A stretch of 64,000 nucleotides of DNA. Source: Sulfurospirillum sp001602955 (lineage in GTDB: Bacteria; Campylobacterota; Campylobacteria; Campylobacterales; Sulfurospirillaceae). Below are positions 41,364-51,202 of this stretch, in pieces (position 1 is the stretch's first letter; each line of letters starts with the position of its first letter). A program made the position numbers and the translations under genes. Where the stretch lies: assembly GCA_001602955.1 (NCBI GenBank), contig LVAC01000022.1, positions 62,001 through 126,000 on the forward strand, given 5' to 3'. Under the pieces are notes generated by a model. The model worked only from the letters and a program-made list of their open reading frames with translations. It was not told where the DNA came from and did not search any database.

Positions 41364-42851
41364 CTAAAAGCCGCTGGAAGCGACGTAGTGCGTAATAACT
41401 TGTAAAAGCGGTTCCACAAAAGCAATCGAAAATATCGTCACGATAGCGGCAAAACCTACGATGACTTTGAGCGATGTCGAAGCGTTGGTTGCGTAGAGTC
41501 TTGCATCGATCGTGACCGGTTCGTGCAAGAACATGTAAACGACCAATTTCATATAATAATAAACGGCAACGGCACTGTTAAGTGCGATCACGACGGCGAG
41601 CCAAATATAGTCGCTGTTAATTGCGGCACTGATCAAATACAGTTTTCCCCAGAAAACCGAAAACGGCGGCATTCCCGCAAGCGCAAACATAAAAATACCC
41701 ATAATCGTCGCCGTCATCGGCATAATTTTCACTAAACCCGAAAACTTCGTATAAGGATGTTGATAACGCTCGTCCCATAGATTTTCGCGGTGTCGCACGA
41801 TCCACAACATCGTAAACGCACCCAAGTTGGTAAAGAGGAAAAATATCCAATAAACAAACAACGCCGTATTGGCTTGGGTCGTTCCGATTAAAATCGCCGC
41901 CATCATAGAACCCGCATGCGAAATCGAACTAAACGCCAACATACGTTTAACGTCTTCTTGCACCAATGCCGTGATATTGGCTAAAGTCATCGTCAGCACC
42001 ACCGCAGCGTACAATACGTATTCCAACCATACCACTCCCGAAGCGACGAGCATTTCAAACAAACGCATCGCGACAACGAAACCCGCAATCTTCGGAACGA
42101 TTGACATGTAACCGGCAAGCGGTGCGGAACTTCCTTCGTAAACGTCGGGCGTCCATGTATGGGAAGGGACTAACGAGAGTTTAAATCCAAGAGCCGCCAC
42201 CATAAAAATCGTAGCCGCTAAAACGCCGACCAACGGCTCAAAGTGACGTTCTTGTAAAACCTGTTCGATCTGATGGATTTCGACGCTGCCGGTCAACGCA
42301 TAGAAAATCAATGCAGACATACCGTAAAAACCCGCCGCCAAGGCACCCATCGTAAAATACTTAATTGCCGCCTCAAACGCTTTGGCGCGATTGTGAAGAG
42401 CGATCAGCGTATACAGTGCAAGGCTTGACGTTTCCAAACCGATAAAAATTAAAATCAAGTTATCGCTGGTCACCATGCATTGAAAGCCGACGATCATAAA
42501 CATAAAAAGGGCGTAAAATTCCGCCATCTTAAATTCTCTAAAATGACGATGGCTCATGGAAAGCGGTAAAAAAAGTGCGGAAGCGACCAAAATAATGACT
42601 TGTGCGATCAGCGAAATACCGTCGATCAACAGAACGTCGAAGAAGCCGCGCACGTCGCCTTTGTATCCGATAACCGCCCCAAAATCCAAGACAATGAACA
42701 AAATCGTAATCATCGTTAGAAAGCTACGATTCAGCCCTTTAACCGCCAAGTCGACGCAAATAAGCGCTAATGCGCCGATCGTCATAATTGCCATCGGCAA
42801 AAGCGCTTGTAAATTTAGCCCTGCGATATCGATTGAAATAGGCTCTAACAT
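41364..42851 (-). CDS. nuoN: Complex I subunit NuoN (antiporter-like)
   Basis: A 495-residue membrane subunit of complex I, one of the three Mrp-antiporter-like proton channels. About 14 helices are visible. The discontinuous-helix region appears as SLVPSHTWTPDVYEGSSAP (near 224-242) and the Lys/His-containing AFSSISHAGSMMAAI near 307-321. It is the last gene of the operon. Its ATG overlaps the nuoM stop by one base (TAATG). Confidence 0.96.
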   Translation of the reverse strand: MLEPISIDIAGLNLQALLPMAIMTIGALALICVDLAVKGLNRSFLTMITILFIVLDFGAVIGYKGDVRGFFDVLLIDGISLIAQVIILVASALFLPLSMSHRHFREFKMAEFYALFMFMIVGFQCMVTSDNLILIFIGLETSSLALYTLIALHNRAKAFEAAIKYFTMGALAAGFYGMSALIFYALTGSVEIHQIEQVLQERHFEPLVGVLAATIFMVAALGFKLSLVPSHTWTPDVYEGSSAPLAGYMSIVPKIAGFVVAMRLFEMLVASGVVWLEYVLYAAVVLTMTLANITALVQEDVKRMLAFSSISHAGSMMAAILIGTTQANTALFVYWIFFLFTNLGAFTMLWIVRHRENLWDERYQHPYTKFSGLVKIMPMTATIMGIFMFALAGMPPFSVFWGKLYLISAAINSDYIWLAVVIALNSAVAVYYYMKLVVYMFLHEPVTIDARLYATNASTSLKVIVGFAAIVTIFSIAFVEPLLQVITHYVASSGF

Positions 42852-44377
42852 TAGTGATTCCCTCCTATCGTATTCGCTTTCATTAAGAGCTCTTTGGTCT
42901 TATCTTGAAGGGCTTTTTGATCCATTAAAACCAACATTTTTTCGACGCTCGCATCGATGGTCGTTAAAATCGGTTTAGGGTAAATACCCAAAATAGCGAC
43001 CAAAGCGACTAAAGGAATCAGTGCGCTTAGCTCTTTGGCATTTAAATCTTTGAGGGTTTTGTTTTCGACATGTACGACTTCACCGAAGAAGGACTTTTTA
43101 TAAAGCACTAACATGTAAACCGCTCCTAAGATAATGCCCGTTCCCGCCAAAAGCGTCATCACCCAATTGATACGGTAAAAACCCGCCAAAGAGAGAAACT
43201 CTCCGACAAAACCTACGGTCAAAGGAAGTCCCACCGAAGCCATCAGCATAATGCCGTAAATCGTCGCAAAATTGGGCATTACAGAAGCCAAACCGCCGAA
43301 GTCTTTCATCATCTTCGTATGACGTCTATCGTAAATGACGCCCACTAACATAAACAATGCACCGCTCACGATACCGTGACTGAGCATCAAAAAGATCGAA
43401 CCGGTAATTCCCTCGCCGTTCATCGCAAACGTTCCTAAAATCACGATACCCATATGCGAAATCGAACTGTACGCGATGACTTGTTTCATATCTTCTTGCG
43501 CGTAAGCGATCATCGCCGCATAGATCACCATAATAATACAAATGATCGCAACCGGAATCAGAAAATAGACCGATGCGTCCGGAAAGAGCGGCAGTGAAAA
43601 ACGCACGAAACCGTAACTTCCCATTTTTAAAAGCACCGCCGCCAAGATGACCGAACCGATGGTCGGAGCTTGACCGTGGGCATAAGGCAACCACGTATGA
43701 AACGGGAACATCGGTACTTTAATCGCAAAGCCTACAAAGAAAGCTCCGAAAAGCCATAATTGTGCATCAAACGGTACTTGTAAAGCGTACCAATCGGGCA
43801 ATGCAAAACTCCAAATACCCGTTGCATCGTGGTACAAATACCCCATATACAAAATACCCACCAACATTAAAACCGAGCCGGAAAAAGTGTAAAGGAAAAA
43901 TTTGATCGCCGCATACATACGATTGGCACTGCCCCACGCACCGATGATGTAGAGCATCGGAATTAAGGAGAGTTCCCAAAACGCATAAAACCATACGACG
44001 TCTAAAATAACGAAAACACCGACCATCGTCATCTCTAAGAATAAAACGGTAATGACGAGATTTTTAATCTCTTTTTCAATGCTCAATCCGATTAATGCAA
44101 TCATCGTGATAAACGTCGATAATATAATCAAAAAGAGCGAAATACCGTCAACACCCAGATAATAATTCATACCGTAACTGGGGACGAAAGGAAAAAACTC
44201 GACGAACTGATAGCCCGGATTACTCGTATCAAAAACCATCCATAAGATTAAAGACAAAACAAACTCGATAGCACTCACGCAGATACCGTACGCACGAATA
44301 CTCTCTTTTACAACCAAAAAGCCTAAAAGTCCGGCCATCGCCGGGAAAAATACCAAAAGGGATAAAATATGCTCCAT
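42851..44377 (-). CDS. nuoM: Complex I subunit NuoM (antiporter-like)
   Basis: A 508-residue membrane subunit with about 14 helices. Family features are the conserved Glu region FWELSLIPMLYIIGAWGS (near 132-149), FHTWLPYAHGQAPT (near 226-239) and VIAYSSISHMGIVILG (near 296-311). It pumps protons across the inner membrane as part of the distal arm. It lies ten bases after nuoL. Confidence 0.97.
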   Translation of the reverse strand: MEHILSLLVFFPAMAGLLGFLVVKESIRAYGICVSAIEFVLSLILWMVFDTSNPGYQFVEFFPFVPSYGMNYYLGVDGISLFLIILSTFITMIALIGLSIEKEIKNLVITVLFLEMTMVGVFVILDVVWFYAFWELSLIPMLYIIGAWGSANRMYAAIKFFLYTFSGSVLMLVGILYMGYLYHDATGIWSFALPDWYALQVPFDAQLWLFGAFFVGFAIKVPMFPFHTWLPYAHGQAPTIGSVILAAVLLKMGSYGFVRFSLPLFPDASVYFLIPVAIICIIMVIYAAMIAYAQEDMKQVIAYSSISHMGIVILGTFAMNGEGITGSIFLMLSHGIVSGALFMLVGVIYDRRHTKMMKDFGGLASVMPNFATIYGIMLMASVGLPLTVGFVGEFLSLAGFYRINWVMTLLAGTGIILGAVYMLVLYKKSFFGEVVHVENKTLKDLNAKELSALIPLVALVAILGIYPKPILTTIDASVEKMLVLMDQKALQDKTKELLMKANTIGGNH

Positions 44378-44387
44378 TACCTCACTC

Positions 44388-46244
44388 CTACATCATCGCA
44401 CTATAGACGATTGCAAACGCAAGGAGAACCAGCATCCCTACGATCATCCATCGTAACATATCGGAAAGATTTCCGCTTTGAATCTTTCTCGCCTCTTGAC
44501 CGCTTGCATAAATGCATTTAGCGATGATATCTACCGTAAAATCCACCACTTTCATATCGATTTTTTGCCATACGAATTTGGAGAGCACCGTAAACGGTCG
44601 CATAATATAGCATTCGTATAACTTGGGAATATAGTATTGATTGCTTAACAATCGATAGCACGCTTTGTCTTCCAACGATTTGGAGAAACCGCCTCGTTTG
44701 TATTTGTACACGGCAAAGCCGATACCGCTTAGCGCGATTCCCAGCGTTGCGGCAATTAAAAGATACTCGGTTGCGTGCGGAATATGAATATGGTATTCGC
44801 TGACCAAGCGGGTAACGAACGCTTCAAACATCGGTTCAAAAAAGCCCGCAATAATTGCCAATAAACCTAAGGGTAAAAGGGCGTAAATGACGAAAGGTTG
44901 CGCATCGTGAGGATGAATGCCGTATTTGACATGTTCTTTTTCGCCGAAGAAAACCAACATCACTAAACGAAAACTGTAAAACGCCGTTAAGCCCGCACCG
45001 ATGAACAAAGCGAGCCATAAACCGTACGCCCCTTCGTTAAACGCGACTTCCAAAATTTTATCTTTGGAGAAAAATCCCGCAAACGGATAAATACCCGCCA
45101 AGGCAACCGAAGCCACGCTCATCAAAATCGCGGTGGCTTTCATGGAACCGTAAAGCCCTCCCATCTTTTTGATGTTCAGTTCGTCGTGCATCGCATGCAT
45201 AACGTTACCGGCACCCAAGAAAAGCAACGATTTAAAAAAGGCATGCGTCATCAAGTGAAACAGTGCAATCCAGTAAGCGCCCAAACCTGCCGCAACGAAC
45301 ATGTACCCAAGTTGCGAAAGCGTCGAATAGGCGATAATGCGTTTTAAGTCGTTATTGACCAATGCCATCGAAGCCGCAAAAACGGCGACGAAAGCACCTA
45401 AAGAAGCGATCGCAAATCCTACATGCGGGATTAAACTGTACAACTCGCCGGCACGAATCACCAAATAAACGCCCGCGGTAACCATCGTTGCCGCATGAAT
45501 CAACGCCGAAACGGGTGTCGGACCTTCCATCGCATCCGCAAGCCACGTATGGAGCGGAAACTGTGCCGATTTACCCATCGCACCGATAAATAAGAAAATA
45601 CCGATCGTGACGACGATACTAACGGGAAGTTCCGGTGCGGCGGCAAAAACGTCGTCGTATTGAAACGATCCGACATTCCAGTAAATCAAGAAAAGACCCA
45701 TCAACATTCCAAGATCCGCGATTCTGTTCATAATAAACGCTTCGTTTGCCGCCCAAGATGCGGAGTGTTTATGATACCAAAATCCGATCAACAACCATGA
45801 ACAAAGTCCCACGCCTTCCCATCCGATAAAAAGTCCGACGAAGTTGTCGCTCATGACCAAAATCATCATCGAGAACACAAACGCGGAAAGGTACGAGAAA
45901 AAGCGGTTAAAGCTTTTATCGTGATCCATATAGCCGATGGAGTAAATATGCACAATCGTCGAAACCAGCGTGACGGTTACCATCATAATGACCGAAACCT
46001 CATCGACGACGAAACCGAAAGGTATTTCCAGATTGCCCGCGGCAATCCAATCCATCATCGTGACATGTAAAGGTCCGTAAGTATTGACGTCGACGAGCAA
46101 CACAAACGAGCAAATCATCGAAACGGCAATCAGCAGCGATGCGACGATTCCCGTAAAAAGCATTTTCGGACGTGCCGCAAACACGGCGACGAACAGGGAA
46201 CTGACAAGCGGCGAGAAGAGTGCCGTATAAAGATAGTTTTCCAT
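44388..46244 (-). CDS. nuoL: Complex I subunit NuoL (antiporter-like with long lateral helix)
   Basis: A 618-residue subunit at the tip of the membrane arm. It has FVGLFIGWEGVGLCSWLLIG (near 133-152), FPLHTWLADAMEGPTPVSAL (near 226-245) and IIAYSTLSQLGYMFVAAGLG (near 303-322), plus a C-terminal part that includes the long lateral helix lying along the arm. It starts three bases after nuoK. Confidence 0.97.
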   Translation of the reverse strand: MENYLYTALFSPLVSSLFVAVFAARPKMLFTGIVASLLIAVSMICSFVLLVDVNTYGPLHVTMMDWIAAGNLEIPFGFVVDEVSVIMMVTVTLVSTIVHIYSIGYMDHDKSFNRFFSYLSAFVFSMMILVMSDNFVGLFIGWEGVGLCSWLLIGFWYHKHSASWAANEAFIMNRIADLGMLMGLFLIYWNVGSFQYDDVFAAAPELPVSIVVTIGIFLFIGAMGKSAQFPLHTWLADAMEGPTPVSALIHAATMVTAGVYLVIRAGELYSLIPHVGFAIASLGAFVAVFAASMALVNNDLKRIIAYSTLSQLGYMFVAAGLGAYWIALFHLMTHAFFKSLLFLGAGNVMHAMHDELNIKKMGGLYGSMKATAILMSVASVALAGIYPFAGFFSKDKILEVAFNEGAYGLWLALFIGAGLTAFYSFRLVMLVFFGEKEHVKYGIHPHDAQPFVIYALLPLGLLAIIAGFFEPMFEAFVTRLVSEYHIHIPHATEYLLIAATLGIALSGIGFAVYKYKRGGFSKSLEDKACYRLLSNQYYIPKLYECYIMRPFTVLSKFVWQKIDMKVVDFTVDIIAKCIYASGQEARKIQSGNLSDMLRWMIVGMLVLLAFAIVYSAMM

Positions 46245-46247
46245 GCC

Positions 46248-46550
46248 TTATCCCTTCATCATTTGTAAACTGTTTAGATCGACCGAACCGTTGCGTTTAT
46301 ACCACAAAATTAAAAGCCCAAGACCGACGGCGACTTCGCTTGCCGCTACGGCGATAATAAAGAAGGCAAACATTTGACCGCTCAAATCGCCGTAAAATTT
46401 AGACACGGCGACAAAACCGATATTGACGGCATTGAGCAAAATTTCCGTTGAAAAGAAGAGCATCAAAAGGTTGGTTCGACGCATCACGCCGACAAGCCCG
46501 ATCGAGAATAAAATACCCGTCAAAACAAGGTAATGCGTTAATCCTATCAT
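46248..46550 (-). CDS. nuoK: Complex I subunit NuoK
   Basis: A 100-residue subunit with three membrane helices, carrying the conserved Glu residues in FSTEILLNAVNIGFVA (near 33-48) and VAASEVAVGLGLLIL (near 68-82) that belong to the proton path. The ATG overlaps the nuoJ stop by four bases. Confidence 0.96.
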   Translation of the reverse strand: MIGLTHYLVLTGILFSIGLVGVMRRTNLLMLFFSTEILLNAVNIGFVAVSKFYGDLSGQMFAFFIIAVAASEVAVGLGLLILWYKRNGSVDLNSLQMMKG

Positions 46551-47101
46551 CGACTCTCCTTTACGTTTCCGATCTCTTCGTCTTCAATGTTTAAATGTTC
46601 GTCCATCTTTTTACTCGCCAAAACGATGCCGGCAATCATCGCCACTAAGAGCATAATCGCCGCCAGTTCGAACGGAATGAGGTATTTTGTAAACAAAACC
46701 AATCCGATCATTTGTACGTTACCGACATGCTCTACGATCGGAAAGTTTGCCTGCACGCTTGAAGAAACAAGCGGTGCGGACAAAATGACGACCATTAAAA
46801 TCGCACTTAACACAAAAAGTGTGTAGGCGATTTTTTTGGAACGCATTTTTTCGCTCACGTCCCTCGTGGTATCGAAAAACATCATACCAAACGCATATAA
46901 CGCCATAATCGCACCCGAATAAACGACGATCTGCACGACACCTAAAAATTCGGCATCCAAGAGAAAAAAGAATCCCGAAATAAAAATCATACCGCCCGCT
47001 AACGCACTCATGGCGTAAAGCGCATTTTTACTCATCACCACAATCGTAAACATTGCGATCGTCAGTGCGGCAAAAAGATAAAAAGCTATCACTTCATACA
47101 T
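46547..47101 (-). CDS. nuoJ: Complex I subunit NuoJ
   Basis: A 184-residue subunit with five membrane helices. The conserved third-helix segment is EFLGVVQIVVYSGAIMALYA (near 51-70). It links the quinone site to the proton path. It lies seven bases after nuoI. Confidence 0.95.
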   Translation of the reverse strand: MYEVIAFYLFAALTIAMFTIVVMSKNALYAMSALAGGMIFISGFFFLLDAEFLGVVQIVVYSGAIMALYAFGMMFFDTTRDVSEKMRSKKIAYTLFVLSAILMVVILSAPLVSSSVQANFPIVEHVGNVQMIGLVLFTKYLIPFELAAIMLLVAMIAGIVLASKKMDEHLNIEDEEIGNVKESR

Positions 47102-47108
47102 GCTAACC

Positions 47109-47723
47109 TCAATACGCTAATGGTGTTTGTTTAACGTTTTCGTCGGCATTGGCACTTAACGCGCCGAAGCCTTGAAACTCTTTTTGTTGTTTGGCTTTGA
47201 ACGTATCCAAAGGCGTTAACATATCTTCTTTCAATCCAAAATGCGCACGTTGTTCACCGGCGTTTTCATACTCCGCTCCGTGAACGATCGCAAGTTCGGG
47301 ACAAACCTCCGCACAGTAACCGCAAAAGATACAACGCCCAAAATTGATGCTGTATTCGCTCACGACTTTGCGACTTTTTTCATCCACGTGCGTGTCCATA
47401 CGAATACAATTGGAAATGCAAATCTTTTCGCATAATCCGCACCCGATACAACGCTCGCTCCCGCTTTCAAACAAGCGCAACAAACGATGAATCGCACGGT
47501 ATCTCGAACCCATTTCGATCTTTTCCAAAGGATACTGTAAGGTATGAATATCAAAACGAATCATCTCTCGCAAAACGATCCAAAGACCGACGAAAAGCTC
47601 GCCTTTGAGCGTTCGCTTAACAAAACGTTTGAACGCTTGCCAGCCGTCGTTAGGCGTCGCTTCGGTCTTTAAAAAAATATACGCGGAACCGACATCCCTG
47701 CGTTTGAAATCTTTGAGCTCCAT
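47109..47723 (-). CDS. nuoI: Complex I subunit NuoI (two 4Fe-4S clusters)
   Basis: A 204-residue ferredoxin-like subunit carrying clusters N6a and N6b. The two motifs are CIGCGLCEKICISNC (near 97-111) and CIFCGYCAEVCPELAI (near 136-151). The N-terminal ~80 residues contain the family's amphipathic membrane-contacting helices. Two ATGs are adjacent (47726 and 47723). AGGAGG lies two bases from the first and five from the second, so I chose the second. Confidence 0.96.
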   Translation of the reverse strand: MELKDFKRRDVGSAYIFLKTEATPNDGWQAFKRFVKRTLKGELFVGLWIVLREMIRFDIHTLQYPLEKIEMGSRYRAIHRLLRLFESGSERCIGCGLCEKICISNCIRMDTHVDEKSRKVVSEYSINFGRCIFCGYCAEVCPELAIVHGAEYENAGEQRAHFGLKEDMLTPLDTFKAKQQKEFQGFGALSANADENVKQTPLAY

Positions 47724-47732
47724 CATCGCCTC

Positions 47733-48725
47733 CTAAAGTAGCGCAAAGCCGGTAATGACAATATTGACGACCGATAAAGGCATCAACACTTTCCAGCATA
47801 CCCACATCAATTGATCGGGACGTACATGCGGCCATGCGGCTCTAACCCACAAGAACAGAAAAATCCAAAACGAGACCTTAAGAAGCATCATAAGACCGCC
47901 GGGGATAAACCAAAACGCATTGTATCCGCCCATAAAAATGATGCTGACTAACACTGAAATCGTAATCATATTGGCATATTCGCCGATAAAAAAGAGCCCC
48001 CAACGCATACCCGAATACTCCGTCGCATATCCGGCGACGATTTCGGCTTCAAACTCGACCGTATCGAAAGGTGCGCGGTTAGTCTCCATAAAACCCGCAA
48101 TTGCAAATAGCACAAACGCCAACGGTTGCTTCCAAATCAACCAATCGCCGATACCGCCCGTTTGCGCATCGTTAATATCGATCAAGGAGAGCGAACCTAT
48201 CATCATAATCGGAGCTAAAACGGAGAGTCCGCTGACCACTTCAAACGACAACATTTGCACCACGGCACGCGCCGCACCCAAAAGAGACCATTTATTGGCA
48301 CTGCTCATACCCGCAAGCAACGGCCCGTAAATACCGACCGACGCTACGCCCATAACGTAAAGCAACGCAACGTTGATGTCGGAGATAATCGGATGAATCG
48401 TGTATCCAAAAAGCGTAAATTCCGGAAAATAAGGAACCGCCGCCATTGCGACGAATGCCGTCGTTGCGGCAATAACCGGAGCAATCATAAAAATCGGCTT
48501 GATGGCATTTTGAGGAATAATATCTTCTTTCGTAAACAGTTTAATTCCGTCCGCCGCCAATTGCAATAATCCGTAAGGTCCGACGTGCATCGGTCCCAAA
48601 CGACGCTGCATAAAGGCCAAGACTTTACGTTCGATAAACGTCGCAAACCCCGCCAATGCCGCGATAACGGCAACGACGATAACGGCTTTTACGACAGTTT
48701 CAATGATAACGGCCGTATCAAACAT
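47733..48725 (-). CDS. nuoH: Complex I subunit NuoH
   Basis: A 330-residue subunit with eight membrane helices that forms much of the quinone cavity. Seen are FIERKVLAFMQRRLGPMHVG (near 30-49), the loop EDIIPQNAIKPIF and ETNRAPFDTVEFEAEIVAGY (near 215-234), with acidic residues of the E-channel. The start overlaps nuoG by eight bases. Confidence 0.97.
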   Translation of the reverse strand: MFDTAVIIETVVKAVIVVAVIAALAGFATFIERKVLAFMQRRLGPMHVGPYGLLQLAADGIKLFTKEDIIPQNAIKPIFMIAPVIAATTAFVAMAAVPYFPEFTLFGYTIHPIISDINVALLYVMGVASVGIYGPLLAGMSSANKWSLLGAARAVVQMLSFEVVSGLSVLAPIMMIGSLSLIDINDAQTGGIGDWLIWKQPLAFVLFAIAGFMETNRAPFDTVEFEAEIVAGYATEYSGMRWGLFFIGEYANMITISVLVSIIFMGGYNAFWFIPGGLMMLLKVSFWIFLFLWVRAAWPHVRPDQLMWVCWKVLMPLSVVNIVITGFALL

Positions 48726-51195
48726 GATGGACTCCTTTGATCGTTACGTCGGCAAATCGATACCCCGTTTTGAAAAACGGCGTCGTATCGATTTTCGTAT
48801 CAAAACTCGGCAAGTAAGGGATCATTCCGCCGAGTGTTTTATCTTCTTTCACGGCGATCACCAAGCGATCGCCCTCTTTGTTTTCCAGTACGACCGTATC
48901 GTTATTTTTTAAATTTTTTGCTTCCAAAAACGCCGCCGAAGCGTACAACGCTCCCGCTTCGTTAAGTTGGTGCGCTTGGTTCGTAAAAGCACTAAATTGG
49001 TGTACGGGATTGGCGTTATACACAAAATCGCTTCCCTGACATGTAAGGTTTTCGATCGGCTCGACCTCATCGTGACATGTAAGATCGTGCATCGTTAAAA
49101 GATACCCTCTTTGTTCCGTTCCGTCGTTTTCGAAACGATTGGGTAAAGCATCGAATTTTTCGGCTTTAAAGCCCTTTTCGCTCGGTAATAGAGGCGTATA
49201 ATCAATCGTCCATTCCGCGTCCAGCCCCAAGGCGTTGGCTACGTCGTTCAGACAATATCCGTTAAACGCCAATGCGGCATTGGTCGGAACGACGCGTTTG
49301 TTCATCGACGTAAACGTTCCTTCTTGCTGATTTAAAGCGGGCATCGCCAAATCGCCTTTTCCCAAAGCGCTCAACGTGACATCGCCTTGAACGTTGTAGC
49401 CGAGCGTAAAGTTACCCTGAGCGTCCTCAAGTTCACATGTCAAGGCAACGCCTAACGTGTTGGTTCGCGAAGGAACGATTAAAACCTCAAACGGCGTCAA
49501 TCGCTCGATCAGTCCGAGCAGTGCGGCAATATTGTGTGCACGCGGATGCGTGTACAAGTCGGCTCCCGCAATCAAACTGAAACGATCTTTCTTATCCAAC
49601 AACTTTGTTATCGCCTCGAGAAGGTCGTCTTGCGCTCCGATCATAGCGACCAAAGCGTTGGTATCGACTTCGATCTCTTTTTCGATCGTTTTCGTCACGC
49701 TTTTGACGACCTCTTTTTCTTCACCGCTCTCTTCGTCTTTGAGCATCTCTTTGATCTCTTCTTGGACGCTCTCTTGAATTTTTTTCTTTTCTACCGTGTG
49801 AAAGGAATTCAAATAGGTTTTCAAGCCCTGCGACATACGCTCTTTATCACCGAAAAGATCGAGTAACAGATACGCGATTGCTTCCTCGGCGCCGATTTTG
49901 TGCGTAATACTCAGAAGGTTTTTTGAATAGCCCGCTACGATAGGGTCGAAAATCGGATGAAAATAAAGCCCCGCTCCTTTGTTCATAACGAGCGCGTTGT
50001 TCATCGCATAACCGGCGTTGGGACTGTCGGTTTTGATCGCACCGCCGAAACTAACGACGAAATTGCTTGCTTTAACGCTCTCTAAATCTCCGCCGTAGAG
50101 GCTTTTTCCCGAAGTGCTAGCATACGCTTTTAAAAAATCTTGATAGGCTTTAGCGTCTTTGTTGACGAGCTTGTATCCGTACTTTTCTTTCAGTTTTTGT
50201 AAAATCAACGCTTCTTCGTTGGTAATGTAACTGTCAAAGGCAATCGTATCGACTTTTGTTTTGAGCAACTCGACGACCTTGCGAAATGCCGCTTCGTCTT
50301 TACCTTCCGCTTCGTTTTGAAAATCAAATCCGTAGCGTGCCGCCGCATGAAGCGGTGCATAATTGTGTTCGCTGCTCACGCGGTAAATTTTCGGTTTTGC
50401 ATCGTGAATACCGGTATGTTTGACGTCGTAATACAAAAGCGAACAATCCGAACTGTGCGGATTTGCCGCAGGGATTTTTTTCAGCTCCCACGCATTGGAA
50501 GTGTATTGAAAATCCGTTCCGACTAACGCGCCCACCGGACAGACCGCCGTACATTCGCCGCACTGCGTACAGTCCAAGCTCTCCGCGCCGCTGGCAACGC
50601 CGATAATGGATTTTTGCAGTTTGTTCCACATCGCGTATGCGTCTTTTTCGGTTTTATCTTTCCATGCCTTATCGAGCTCCGCTCCGCCTCTTGGCGTCGT
50701 TTTCAAAGCCGATTCGCCGATCATGTCTTTACAGACGGTCACACAGCGTTCACATACGATGCACAACGAAGCATCGTAATGAATTTTACCCCAGTTTTTA
50801 GTCGGTCGATGCGTATCGGCGATACAATGGCGTTGGCTATCGACGCCCATATGCAAAGTATAATTTTGCAATTCACACTCACCGCTTTGATCGCATACGC
50901 CGCACTCTAGAGGATGGTTAATATCGTAAATCTCCATGATCGCGCGACGCTCTTTTTCGATCTCTTCGCTGGAGGTCATAATTTGCATACCCTCTTTGGC
51001 TCGGGCGTTACAGCTATAGGCTCTTTTGCCGTCGATATCGACCAAGCATAAACGACATGCAAGCGTAGGGGAACATCCCGTCACATAGCATAAAGCAGGA
51101 ATAAAAATCCCGTTTCGGCGCGCGACACCTAAAACATACTCTCCCTCTTGGGCTTTGCACTCTTTCCCGTCAATCGTAATGACTACTTCGCTCAT
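48718..51195 (-). CDS. nuoG: Complex I subunit NuoG
   Basis: An 825-residue iron-sulfur subunit of the peripheral arm. The N-terminal 2Fe-2S domain has Cys36, Cys47, Cys50 and Cys62. The His-liganded cluster region is HPLECGVCDQSGEC (94-107). Two CxxCxxCxxxC groups follow (145-155 and 209-219). The C-terminal half (from about 240) is a degenerate molybdopterin-oxidoreductase fold. It includes a very charged Lys/Glu insertion (about 469-511). Residues 377-453 and 541-574 resemble the protein of the next upstream gene, suggesting partial duplication. Because NuoE/F are missing, electrons probably enter NuoG from flavodoxin or ferredoxin through that neighbour. Confidence 0.95.
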   Translation of the reverse strand: MSEVVITIDGKECKAQEGEYVLGVARRNGIFIPALCYVTGCSPTLACRLCLVDIDGKRAYSCNARAKEGMQIMTSSEEIEKERRAIMEIYDINHPLECGVCDQSGECELQNYTLHMGVDSQRHCIADTHRPTKNWGKIHYDASLCIVCERCVTVCKDMIGESALKTTPRGGAELDKAWKDKTEKDAYAMWNKLQKSIIGVASGAESLDCTQCGECTAVCPVGALVGTDFQYTSNAWELKKIPAANPHSSDCSLLYYDVKHTGIHDAKPKIYRVSSEHNYAPLHAAARYGFDFQNEAEGKDEAAFRKVVELLKTKVDTIAFDSYITNEEALILQKLKEKYGYKLVNKDAKAYQDFLKAYASTSGKSLYGGDLESVKASNFVVSFGGAIKTDSPNAGYAMNNALVMNKGAGLYFHPIFDPIVAGYSKNLLSITHKIGAEEAIAYLLLDLFGDKERMSQGLKTYLNSFHTVEKKKIQESVQEEIKEMLKDEESGEEKEVVKSVTKTIEKEIEVDTNALVAMIGAQDDLLEAITKLLDKKDRFSLIAGADLYTHPRAHNIAALLGLIERLTPFEVLIVPSRTNTLGVALTCELEDAQGNFTLGYNVQGDVTLSALGKGDLAMPALNQQEGTFTSMNKRVVPTNAALAFNGYCLNDVANALGLDAEWTIDYTPLLPSEKGFKAEKFDALPNRFENDGTEQRGYLLTMHDLTCHDEVEPIENLTCQGSDFVYNANPVHQFSAFTNQAHQLNEAGALYASAAFLEAKNLKNNDTVVLENKEGDRLVIAVKEDKTLGGMIPYLPSFDTKIDTTPFFKTGYRFADVTIKGVHHV

Positions 51196-51202
51196 GGCAC
51201 TC

